DNA from: Chondrosia reniformis
Lineage: Eukaryota; Porifera; Demospongiae; Chondrillida; Chondrillidae
Direction: 5' to 3'
NCBI GenBank assembly: GCA_947172415.1
Contig: OX359194.1
Coordinates: 4,154,001 to 4,218,000, forward strand
Length of the DNA stretch: 64,000 nt
In this document: positions 24,729-34,599 of the stretch, one piece after another
Layout: every line of letters begins with the position of its first letter
Position numbering within the stretch: the stretch's first letter is position 1
Notes under the pieces: generated by a model
The model's database searches: none
What the model was told of the DNA's origin: nothing
What the model saw: only the letters and a program-made list of their open reading frames with translations
Program-made: the position numbers and the translations under genes

Positions 24729-27547
24729 TTGCATGTACTCGTTGTATGTACTAGTTGTTTGAAATTGTTGTATGAACTAGTTATATCTACTAGTTTTAGT
24801 TAATAATTGTATGTTCTTGCTGCATGTACTAGTTGTATGTACTAGTAGTAGATCCTAGCTGTATGTTCTATATAGTTGTTAGGTTATAGTTGCTTGTACT
24901 AGTTTTTGTACTAGTTGTATGTACTAGTTGTATGTACCAATTGTATGTACTAGTTGTATGGGTATCTACTAATATTCTGCACTAGTTGTAGTATTAGTTG
25001 TATGTATTAGTTGCATGTATTAGTTGTATGTACTAGTTTTATATAGCAGTTTTATACACCAGTTGTATGTTGTAGTAGTAAGTACTATTTATATGTACTA
25101 GTTGTATGTACTAGTTATATGTAATAGTTGTATGTACTAATTCAATTTACAAGTTGCATGTACTTGTAACTGCTTGTGTGTCCTAGTTGTGTGTACTAGT
25201 TGCATGTACGATTAACTAGTTGTATGTAGTAGTTTTATGTACTAGTAACTAGTTGCATGTATTAGTTGTAGGTAGTAGTTGTATGTACTAGTTGTATGTA
25301 CTAGTTGTATGTAGTAGATTTATGTAATTGTTCTATGTACTAGTTGCAGAAATAATTTAATGTACTAGTTGTGTGTAATAGTTGTATGTGTTAGTTATAT
25401 GTACCACTTGCATGTAGCAGCTGTATGTACTATATAGTTGTAGGTTCTAGAACTAGTTATAATAGGTACGTGGTAGGTTATAGTTGTATGTACAAGTTGT
25501 ATGGACCAGTTGTATGTACTACTTGTATACAGTAGTTGTGTGTACTAGTTGTATGTACTAGTTATATGTTCTAATTGTATGTACCAGGTTTATGTAGTTG
25601 TAAGTCCTACAATTAGTTATATATACTAGTTGTAGGTACTAGTGGTATATACTAGTTGTATGTACTAGTTGTATGTACTAGTTGTATGAACTACTTGTAT
25701 CTACAATTTATATGTTCTAGTTATATGTATATGTTCTAGTTCTATGTACTAGTTGTAGTACTAGTTACAAGTACTAGTTGTATGTTCTAATTCTATGTAC
25801 TAGTTGTAGTACTAGTTACAAGTACTAGTTGTATGTTCTAATTCTATGTACTAGTTGTAGTACTAGTTACAAGTACTAGTTGTATGTTCTAATTCTATGT
25901 ACTAGTTGTATGAACTAGTTGTATGTACCAGTTGTATGTGCTAGTTATATGTGTATGTACTAGTTCTATGTACTAGTTGTAGAATTAGTTCCTAGTACTT
26001 GTTGCATGTACTAGTTATATGTACTGGTTGTATGTACTAGTTGCATGTATTAGTACTAGTTGTATGTACTAATAACATATACTAGTTTTATGTACTGGTT
26101 GTATATAGGTACTAGTAACTAGATGTTTGTACTAGTTATATATACTAGTTCTATGGACTAGTTGTATCTAGTACTAGTTTTATGTACTAGTTGTATAGAC
26201 TAGTTGTAGTACTACCTTAATGTACTAGTTGTGTGTACTAGTTGTAAGTACTACTTGAATATACTAGTTGTATGGACTAGTTGTATGAACTAGGTGTATG
26301 TACTATATAGTTGTGGGTTCTAGAACTAGTTATACTAGGTACTAGGTAGGTTATAGTTGCTTGTACTAGCTGTTTTTACTAGTTGTATGTACTAGTTGTA
26401 GGTACTAGTTGTAAATGCTAATCATATGTACTAGTTGTATGTACTAGTTGTATATACTAATTGTATGTAATAGTGGCATGAACTAGTTGTATATATGTAC
26501 TATTTATATAAACCAGTCGTATGTGTATTTACTAGTTATATGTAGTAGTTGTGTGTTCTAGTTAGATGTACTAGTTGTGTGTCCTAGGTGTCTGTACTAG
26601 TTTAATGTACTAGTTGTGTGTACTAGTTGTATTTACTAGTTGTGTTTAATTGTTGTAAGTACTAGTTATATTTACTAGTTGTAGTTAATTGTTGTATGTA
26701 CTAGTTGTATATACCAGCTGCATGTATTATATAGTTTTAGGTTCAAGTACTAGTTATGCTAGGTATTAGGTAGGTTGTTTGTTTTAGTTGTATGTACTAA
26801 TTGTATGTACTGGTTGTGTGGACTAGTTTTATGTACTACTTGTATGTACTAGTTATATACAAGTTGTATGTAGTTGTTGGATGTACTAGTTTTATGTTCT
26901 CCTTCTATGTACTAATTTATATATACTACTTATATGTACAAGTTACATGGGTATGTACTTCTTCTATGTACTAGTTGTAATACCAGTTGCAGGTATACAC
27001 TTGTTGTATGTACTAGTTGCAGTTCTAGTTGTATATACTGGTTATGTGGACTAGTTGTATGTACCAGCTGTATGTACTATATAGTTTTAGGTTCAAGTAC
27101 TAATTATGCTAGGTATTAGGTTGGTTGTTTGTTTTAGTTGTATGTACTAGTTGTATGTACTGGTTGTGTGGACTAGTTGTATGTACTACTTGTATGTACT
27201 AGTTATATACAAGTTTTATGTAGTTTTTGTATGTACTAGTTTTATGTTCTCGTTCTATATACTAGTTTATATATACTACTTATATGTACTAGTTACATGT
27301 GTATGTACTTCCTCTATGTACTAGTTGTAAAACCAGTTGCAGGGATATACTTGTTGTATGTACTAGTTGTAGTTCTAGTTGTATGTACTGGTTATGTGGA
27401 CTAGTTGTATGTACCAGCTGTATGTACTATATAGTTTTAGGTTCTAGTACTAGGTATGCTAGGTATTAGGTAGGTTGTGTGTGTTAGTTGTATGTACTAG
27501 TTGTATGTACTGGTTGTATGTACTGGTTGTGTGGACTAGTTTTATGT
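24729..27547 (-). repeat. 13-bp satellite array, reverse orientation
   Basis: CTAGTTGTATGTA units. It includes a short triplication at 25735-25910 (TAGTACTAGTTACAAGTAC phrase three times) and the 350-bp higher-order repeat listed next. ORFs such as 26934-27119 are translations of the repeat. Confidence 0.93.
26700..27540 (-). repeat. 350-bp higher-order repeat of the satellite
   Basis: The phrase ATAGTTTTAGGTTC recurs at 26731, 27081 and about 27431, exactly 350 bp apart, with highly similar sequence in between. This is a younger amplification than the base unit and distinct from the 505-bp higher-order repeat of the left arm. Confidence 0.85.
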
Positions 27548-27767
27548 ACTAATAATAGAATATGGATTCCTTATAAATGCGTTGAACTTATCTTTGGGAT
27601 GGTACATCCTTCGACTTTTAAGCGTATAAAAACGCAGTTGGTTTTCGATTGTTGGTCAATTCTTTGTCAAACCCTGGGGTCTTCCTCAGTGACTGATGGT
27701 TGAGTGGAAGAATAGCCTCTATATATAGAGAACCGTTTTATCCAACCTAAAACAGCCACAACCACCT

Positions 27768-28163
27768 ATGGATATCAAAGGTGTAGTTTACCTAATTCCT
27801 TGCTCTGAGTGTTCTGCAGTCTACATTGGTGAAACTGGAAGGACCCTGAAAGAGAGATTGGCAGAACACAAGCGAGCAGTCAGGATGGAGAATGTGAACA
27901 ACGGTATAGCTGTTCACTCCCTCAAGACTGGCCACTCAATTGCTTGGGACAAGGCCAAGATTACACACAGGGAAACCCTCTGGCAAAGGAGAAAGGTCAA
28001 AGAAGCCATCAGGATCCAGAAGAGTCAGGCGAGAATGAATTTAGATCAAGGTATTTTGTTACATCAAGCCTGGAGACGATTTAATATTCATACTTCCTGT
28101 TTTTCTCATCCTGCTGAGGGTCACATGACAGGAAGTAGAAAGGGTGGGAAAAATTCTCTATAA
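27768..28163 (+). CDS. GIY-YIG endonuclease of Penelope element 3 (best preserved copy)
   Basis: 131 codons starting ATGGATATCAAAGG. IKGVVYLIPCSECSAVYIGE has the GVVY and YIG core and C-X2-C (C12, C15). It is followed by TGRTLKERLAEHKRAVR with the conserved Arg and His, then VNNGIAVHSLKTGHSIAWDK with the His/His pair, then ETLWQRRKVKEAIRIQKSQA and NLDQGI. This is the complete Penelope GIY-YIG module, which nicks the target site. In an intact element it would be the C-terminal domain of the RT protein. Here the upstream RT is gone, so it is a remnant that happens to stay open. It shows what the two other copies have lost. Confidence 0.8.
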   Translation: MDIKGVVYLIPCSECSAVYIGETGRTLKERLAEHKRAVRMENVNNGIAVHSLKTGHSIAWDKAKITHRETLWQRRKVKEAIRIQKSQARMNLDQGILLHQAWRRFNIHTSCFSHPAEGHMTGSRKGGKNSL

Positions 28164-28196
28164 ATAGAGGCTATTCTTCCACTCAATCATCAGTCA

Positions 28197-28225
28197 CTGA
28201 GGAAGACCCCAGGGTCACAACGTTT
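28197..28225 (+). ncRNA. Hammerhead-like core in Penelope element 3 (candidate)
   Basis: CTGAGGA at 28197-28203 is followed by a GACCCC-AGGGTC hairpin, then CACAACG where the GAAA box is expected (the copy at 24.6 kb has GGGTCGAAACG). A TATA-like palindrome CTCTATAAATAGAG lies about 40 bp upstream. This is the same candidate motif as at 17455-17490, with a damaged GAAA box. Confidence 0.3.
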
Positions 28226-28259
28226 TACAAAAAATTGACGAAGAATCGAAAACCAATTG

Positions 28260-29413
28260 CCCACTAGTGGAACATGTCCACACTTCCGGGAATTTTCGAT
28301 AAAAGTTGCTAAATGACACTCTTTTTTAATTTATTCTATTTTACTTTAGAAACATCGTATTGCTAAACAAATTATATAGAATTGAAGCGCTATTCTTTCT
28401 TAATATTTTGGCTACAAGAGCGTCACGATTGCAGGCTTTTAAAAGAAGGTGAGCAGCCGTAAGTGATAGGTGCCAAATCGCCAAAAATGTTTTATTAGAC
28501 TGTGGAAAATACGAATACAGGATAAATGGTGACACCAATCTATGAAGGATAATGATATTTAATGATTGTATTGTAGTCCTTCATATCCAGTTAAACAAGG
28601 GAATATTCCAGGAGTATACATACAACTTTTAGGCTGTTACTTACTGAAGAGATTGATGTCAAAAAATGGTTAGATATACAATCCTCCACTGTCTAATAAT
28701 TGGTTTGTTTTCCATTTGTCTCTTCTCCTTCGAGTAATGGTATTGTCACATGATTATCGGCTAAAATGAGTAGTATAGCTTAGCCAATATACAATAATTT
28801 TTTATGATGTTGCTTATGCACCCAAATATTTGGTAACACGTTATACAAACATTAGACTTCCGAAGTTGATATGTCAAGTAAGGCTTCTCAGTAGCGATAC
28901 AGTTTCCTTGATCAAAGTTTTTGTTGTTGTAAGAGGTAAGTGGAAACAGTAAGCATATTGCAAGTCTACTAATATCTATGTATTTATCAATGGCGAAAAT
29001 GTATGAGCAATTAACGAAGTATAATCAAAAGAAAATTGAACGTTTTGGTCACGTAAGCCTTAATTCCCCAGCTATTATAATACGTAAATAATAGCCGAGG
29101 AATTAAGGCTTACATTGTATTCTTTTTTGATTATTAACGAACCATAATCAAAAGAAAAATAGAATATTTCGGTTATGTAGGCCTTTATTGGTCTTCCTTC
29201 GTCATTGGCCTTCCTCCGGTATACTATATAAATTGCTCTAAGTTATCACAATTGATAACGACTAGTGATGACTCGTGACGCTTCAGTGGCTGGTGCTCCG
29301 CTTCACGCTCAGGTCACACGCTAGAGACACTTTCGCCTGGAATGTGACACCTCTGTAGGCGCTAATATGACGATTTACAAAAATTAGAAATTTGTAGACA
29401 TGTTATACATGCA
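28260..29413 (+). mobile_element. Element A: non-autonomous relative of transposon B
   Basis: A 1.15-kb insert in the Penelope terminal repeat. The left 0.75 kb is closely similar to 32280-33100 (shared CACTCTTTTTTAATTTATT, GTGACACCAATCTATGAAG, CCCAAATATTTGGTAACA). The right end AGACATGTTATACATGC resembles B's right end GGACATGTTCCACATGC. It carries the same exon-like stretch (VAYAPKYLVTRYTNIRLPK, ending in a GTAAGAG/GGTAAGT donor region) but no start ATG and none of the main ORFs. It is therefore an internally deleted derivative that would need B-type transposase. Confidence 0.75.
29021..29134. other. Hairpin in element A
   Basis: ATAATCAAAAGAAAATTGAA...to...TTGATTAT forms a long imperfect inverted repeat containing GCCTTAATTCC / GGAATTAAGGC. 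The equivalent hairpin is at 33098-33230 in B. Confidence 0.65.
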
Positions 29414-29450
29414 CATTTTTAAACGCTAAAAAGTCGAAGGATGTACCATC

Positions 29451-32130
29451 CCAAAGATTCTATGTACTACTTGTATGTACTAGTTGTATGTACTAATTGT
29501 ATTGACCTGTTGTATGTACTAATTGTGTGTTCTTGTTGTATGTATTATTTGTATATACTAGTAATATTTATATTTACTAGCTGTAGTTACTAGTTGTATG
29601 AACTACTTGTATGTACTCGTTCTTTGTACTAGTTCTATGTACTATTTGTATGTTCTAGTTATTTGTGTATGTGCTAGTTATATGTAGTAGTTGTGTGTTT
29701 TAGTTATATGTACTAGTTTTGTGTACTAGTTGTATGCACTAGTTGTATGTACTAGTTGTTGTATGTACTAGTTGTATGTAATTGTTGTAAGTACTAGGTA
29801 TATTTACTAGTTGTAGCTACTAATTGTATGTACTAGTTGTATGTATTAGTTGTATATACTAGTTGTATGTACAAGTTGTATGCATCAACTGTGTATACTG
29901 TGGAGTTGTAGGTTCTAGTACTAGTTATACTAGGTACTAGGTAAGTAATAGTTGTATGTACTAGTTATTTGTACTAGTTGTATGTACTAGTTATATGTAC
30001 TAGTTGTAGTGATAGTTGCATGTACTAGTTGAATGTTCTAGTTGTATGTAATTGTTGTAAGTACTAGTTATATTTACTAGTTGCAGTTACTAATTGTATG
30101 TACTAGTTGTATGTACTAGGTGTAAGTACTAGTACTAGTTATATTTACTAGTCTTAGGTACTACTGGTATTATGTAGTAGTTTTATGTACTAGTTATATA
30201 CTTGTTGTATGTACTATTTTTATGTTCCAGGGTTATGGAATCGTTCTATGTACTAGTTCTAAGTATTAATTTTAATACCAGTTGTATGTGCTAGTTGTAT
30301 GTACTAGTTGTTTGTACTAGTTGCATGTACTAGTTGTATGTACTAGTTGCATGGACTAGGTGTTTGTACTAGTTGTATGTACTATTTATATGTACTAGTT
30401 ATATTTGTATGTGCTAGTTATATGTAGTAATTGTGTGTTGTGTTTTATATATACTAGTTGTATGTACTAGTACTGGTTATATTTCTTAGTTGTAGGTACT
30501 AGTTGTGTGTGCTAGTTGTATGTACTGTTGTATGTACTAGTAACTAGTTGTATCTATTAGTTGTATGTAATAATTGTATGTCCTAATTGTATATATGTAC
30601 TAGTAACAACTAGTTGTATGTACAAGTTGTATGAACTAGTAACTAGTTGTATGTATAAGTTCTATGTTATAATTGTAAGTACTAGTTGTATGTAAAAGTA
30701 ACTAGTTATATATACTAGTTGTATGTACTGGTAACTAGTTGAATATACTAGTTGTAAAGAGTAGTTGAATGTACTAGTTGTAAGTACTAATTGTATGTAC
30801 TAATTTTATGTACTTGTTATATGTACTAGTAGTATGTTCCAGTTTTATGTACTAGCTATATGTTTATATACTGGTTATTTGTTCTGATTGTATGTACTAG
30901 TTGTATGTACTAGTTATTGGTTGTATGTACTAGCTGTATGTAGTTTAGATGGATGTAAGAGTTATTTGTACTAGTTAAATGTTTATGTTCTGGTTATATG
31001 TACAAGTTGTATATACTAGTTATATGTACTAATTCTGTGTAATAGTTATGTACCAGTTGTAGGTACTAGTTGTATATACTAGTTATATATACTAGTTGTA
31101 TGTACTATTAACTATCTGTATGTCCTAGTTGAATGTAGTAGTTGTATGTAGTAGTTGCCTGTATTTATATGTACTAGTTTTATGTACTAGTTGTGTGAAC
31201 TAGTTGTATGTACTAGATATATATACTGGTTGTATGTACTAGTTGTGTGAACTAGTTGTATGTACTAGATATATATACTGGTTGTATGTACTAGTTGTAC
31301 GTACCACTTGTATGTATTAGTAACTATATGTATGTACTAGTTGTATTTACTAGTTGTATGTACTACATGTATGTACTAGTTGTGTGTACTTGTAACTATC
31401 TGGGTGTCCTAGTTGAACGTATTAGTTATTTGTACTAGTTTTATGTAGTTATATGTGCTAGTTTTATGTCCTAGGTTTGTGTAATTGTAGTACGTACGAG
31501 TTATATTTACTACTTGTAGTTACTAGTTTTATGTACAGGTTGTATGTAGTAGTTGTGTGTACTAGTTGTTTGTACTAGTAACTAGTTGTATGTACTACAT
31601 ATATATACTGGGTGTATGTACTAGTTGTATGTACTAGTTGTGTGTACTAGTTCTATGTACTAGTTGTATGTAGTAGTTGAATGTACTAGTAACTAGTTGT
31701 ATGTACTAGGTATATGAACTAGTTGTATCTACTAGTCGTATGAACTAGTTGTATATATGTACTTTGTGTAAGTTCTAGTAACAATCTGTATTTACTAGTT
31801 GTAGTTACTAGTTGTAAGTACTAGTTGTATGTACTAGTTGCATGTTCTAGTAATTAGTTGTATTTACTAGGTGTATGTACTGGTTGTGTGTACTAGTTCT
31901 CTGTACTAGTTGTATATACTAGTTGTATATACTAGAAACACTCTGCCTTTACTAGTTGTAGTTATTAGTTAAATATACTTGTAACTATCTGTATGTCCTA
32001 GTTGAATGTATTAGTTGTATGTACTAGTTGTATGTAGTTATGTGTACTAGTTTTATGTACTTGTTGTGTGTAATTGTTGTGTGTCCAACTTAAATTTACT
32101 ACTTGTAGTTACTAGTTTTATGTAAAATTT
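29451..32130 (-). repeat. 13-bp satellite array, reverse orientation
   Basis: CTAGTTGTATGTA units. The block at 30890-31060 is nearly the same as 43257-43420, 12.4 kb away, showing long-range duplication within the satellite. No gene. Confidence 0.93.
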
Positions 32131-32273
32131 GTTTGTAGATTGCAAACATCAACATGAACGGAAGGACTTGGTGGTACAACTGAGGCATAGACAACTGCCT
32201 GATTTGTTGAAGTGATCGAGGCAAAGTAGGAATTGAGACTAGATGCAGATGGAGTGTTAGTGACTGATGACTG
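32131..32273. other. Unique flank left of transposon B
   Basis: About 140 bp of non-satellite, non-coding sequence between the array and the inferred left terminus of B. The region 39785-39972 on the far side is its probable counterpart, so B may be nested in an older insert. Confidence 0.45.
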
Positions 32274-32880
32274 CGCAAGTGAAACATGTCAACACTTCCG
32301 AAAATTATCTATAAAAGTCGTCAACTAACACTCTTTTTTAATTTATTGTATTTTACTTTAGAAACATTGTATCATTGAACAAATTGCATAGAATTGAAGC
32401 GCTATTCTTTCTTAATATTTTGGCTACAAGAGCATCACGATTGCAGGCTTAAAGGAGAAGGTAAGCGGCTGTAAGTGATAGGTGCCAAATCGGAAAAATG
32501 TTTTACCAGACAGTGGAAAATACGAAAATAGAATAAATGGTGACACCAATCTATGAAGAATAATGATATCTAATGATTGTATGTATACTCCTTTTAAATT
32601 CCCTTTAGTTTTTGAATTATAATCGAAAACGTTTTTTCATACCTTTATTGGCCGCCTCTAGTACTTCATATCTCAGTTAAACAAGGGAATATTCCAGGAG
32701 TATACATATAACATTTAGGCTGTTACTTACTGAAGAGATTGATGTCAAAAAATGGTTAGATATACAATCCTCCACTGTCTGGTAAGCGGTTCATTTTCCA
32801 TTTGTCTCTTCTCCTTCGAATATAGGTATTGTCACGTGACAGTCAGCCTAATACTAGTAGTATTTCCAAGCCGTCATACA

Positions 32881-33015
32881 ATGACGTCTTATTACGTTGC
32901 ATATGCACCCAAATATTTGGTAACATGTTATACAAACATTACACTTCCGAAGTTGATATTTTACGTAAAGCTTCTCGATAACGATACAGTTTCCTTGATC
33001 GAAGTTTTTGTTGTC
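32881..33015 (+). CDS. Candidate first exon of the element B protein
   Basis: ATG at 32881 opens a frame (TSYYVAYAPKYLVTCYTNIT, then LPKLIFYVKLLDNDTVSLIE) also present in element A with conservative changes, which supports coding. Two overlapping splice donors follow: GTAAGAG at 33016 and GTAAGTG at 33023. Using the first, 45 codons end in phase 0 and join in frame to the ATG at 33604 after a textbook acceptor (TTTCCTTTGAATGTTTAG). The second donor would give an early stop. The 588-nt intron contains the hairpin at 33098-33230. The fold is unknown, possibly a small beta barrel. The splice model is inference. Confidence 0.5.
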
Positions 33016-33097
33016 GTAAGAGGTAAGTGGAAACAGTAAGCATATTGCATGTCTGCTAATATCTATGTAATTATCAATGGCGAAGACATATGAGCCT

Positions 33098-33230
33098 ATA
33101 ATCAAAAGATAAATAGAACGTTTCGGCCACGTAGGCCTTTATTCCTCAGCTATTATTTATTTACTACGTTAATAATAGCTGGGGAATTAAGGCCTACAAG
33201 GCCGAAACGTTTTATTTATCTTTTGATTAT
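33098..33230. other. Long hairpin inside the candidate intron of B
   Basis: ATAATCAAAAGATAAATAGA...and its inverted copy ending TATCTTTTGATTAT form arms of about 55 bp containing CGTTTCGGCC / GGCCGAAACG and AGCTATTA / TAATAGCT. It is preserved in element A at 29021-29134, so it is an original part of the family rather than a private insertion. Confidence 0.75.
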
Positions 33231-33603
33231 ACTACTTTAGAACGTTTAGGTCACATAGGCCTTCCTCCTCTACTATAAGTTAATTGTTCATAAGTTTTCG
33301 CAAATTGATAATTTGACAACGTAGTAATAAGCCTCTACAATATCACCTATGTAATTCAACAGAGAAATATACCAATCGTCATTCTTGCTTTGATAAAATA
33401 GCTTTTAGATAGCTATCATGCCCATAACATGAGGCTAGTTTTGCATGCAGATGTAGACTTAGTGACATTAAGATTCTTAAAAAGCCAAACCTAATTATAA
33501 CTGCGATCCATAAAGCTTAAGGCAAAATTTACTGCGACACTCATAAGTAGAAATAGTAAGACAGAATAGCATTAATTCATTTTGCTTTCCTTTGAATGTT
33601 TAG

Positions 33604-34599
33604 ATGCCATTTGTGAAAATTTCGGGAAGATCTTTTAACTGTGGCTTTTGCCGCACATTGGTGTATGAATGTCTACCTAAAAGGAGTGCTGGAACATCTG
33701 AGGAGAAGGAGAGTAAAAGCAAGACTGAGAAGGTTGAGCCCAATATTGTAGAAAGATTTCAAAGCTTATTTGTGGGACCGCAATTTTTGATTGGCCCAAA
33801 CTATTTTGAGAAAAAAAGTCTTAAATCCATTAGTTTGTTTGAATCCCACTGTAAAATGATAGAAAAAGCTTTTGCAAAAGGTTTTAATACTTCAACATTT
33901 AAGGAAAACTATGTAAAAGCTTTTTCTTCTTTCAATTGGTCTGAATTGTCCTCGTCTGAAAAGGAAAGACATTCTTTGTCAAACTGTGTTGCTTGTGCTA
34001 TGCAGTTTCCAGAAATCCAGAAAACCTTTCCACTGAAGCCTTTTTTTGAAATATCAGATTATGAGAAAGAAAATGCTTCAAAGGAAACATGTAATGGCAA
34101 AAAACAGAATTTTGCTAAGCCCCTGAGTGACCATTCTAGAAATAGGTGTTACAGTAAAGGGGATTTTAATAAGTTAGTTAAAGAAGCACAAAAGGAGTTA
34201 ATCCTAGAGTTTAAGGGTATACTTGATTCTAGTACCCTTCAAGCTGTTTATTCAAATAATATTAGTTTAAGCAAGGCTAAGAGCTTTCGCAAAGAACAAT
34301 TTTTTGAGCCACCCACAGATGACAAAGCCCCAAAAAGGAAACGGTATCCACTGAGACCACATGAATGCAGCAAATTTCCAGAACTTTGTGAATGCTTAAA
34401 AACATGGGACCCTAATACTAAATTTATAGCTAGTGATATAGCTAAATTGTTTAATGTCAGTGCTACTGATGGCAGTAATAAAATTAGGTTACTTGCTCAA
34501 GAAATTAATCCTTCAATTCCAGGGCTTGAAATAGTTCCAAAGCCAAAGTCTACAAAAAAGATTCGAAAGCACATCTATGGCAGTACCTGTACCTCCTAA
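33604..34599 (+). CDS. Element B ORF1, unrecognised basic protein with CxxC
   Basis: 331 codons. It has a Cys pair near the start (NCGFCRTLVYEC), a charged linker and a region rich in Lys/Phe (FVGPQFLIGPNYFEKK, SLFESHCKMIEKAFAKGF). C-terminally, a segment (ASDIAKLFNVSATDGSNKIR then LLAQEINPSIPGLE) could form a winged-helix or helix-turn-helix. No confident family. It overlaps ORF2 by 23 bp in another frame. Either the two are one protein separated by a one-base indel (the frames meet at 'PPNKRRL'), or ORF2 starts at its own ATG. The codon content is ordinary and the frame has no internal stops over 1 kb, so it was under selection recently. Confidence 0.7.
   Translation: MPFVKISGRSFNCGFCRTLVYECLPKRSAGTSEEKESKSKTEKVEPNIVERFQSLFVGPQFLIGPNYFEKKSLKSISLFESHCKMIEKAFAKGFNTSTFKENYVKAFSSFNWSELSSSEKERHSLSNCVACAMQFPEIQKTFPLKPFFEISDYEKENASKETCNGKKQNFAKPLSDHSRNRCYSKGDFNKLVKEAQKELILEFKGILDSSTLQAVYSNNISLSKAKSFRKEQFFEPPTDDKAPKRKRYPLRPHECSKFPELCECLKTWDPNTKFIASDIAKLFNVSATDGSNKIRLLAQEINPSIPGLEIVPKPKSTKKIRKHIYGSTCTS

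Larger units (their letters stand above)
27548..29450 (+). mobile_element. Penelope-like element 3 with nested DNA transposon
   Basis: Left terminal block (27548-27730, starting AATAGAATATGGATTCC) is inverted relative to the right block (28140-28259). Between them lies a GIY-YIG ORF, and no RT is present. The right block is interrupted at 28259 by element A and resumes at 29414 with 'aaacgctaaaaagtcgaagg', so the two parts join to one terminal repeat. The element is a 3'-end remnant, as in Penelope elements with a partial inverted copy upstream. Confidence 0.8.

Noticed and set aside
32752-33039. 95-codon ORF as an independent gene
   Set aside because: Only the part from 32881 is conserved with element A, and it ends in splice donors. 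Better explained as a first exon.
34554-34560. A AAA AAG slippery heptamer near the ORF1/ORF2 overlap
   Set aside because: A -1 shift there leads to the wrong frame. ORF2 would need +1 (or -2), so it does not explain the overlap.
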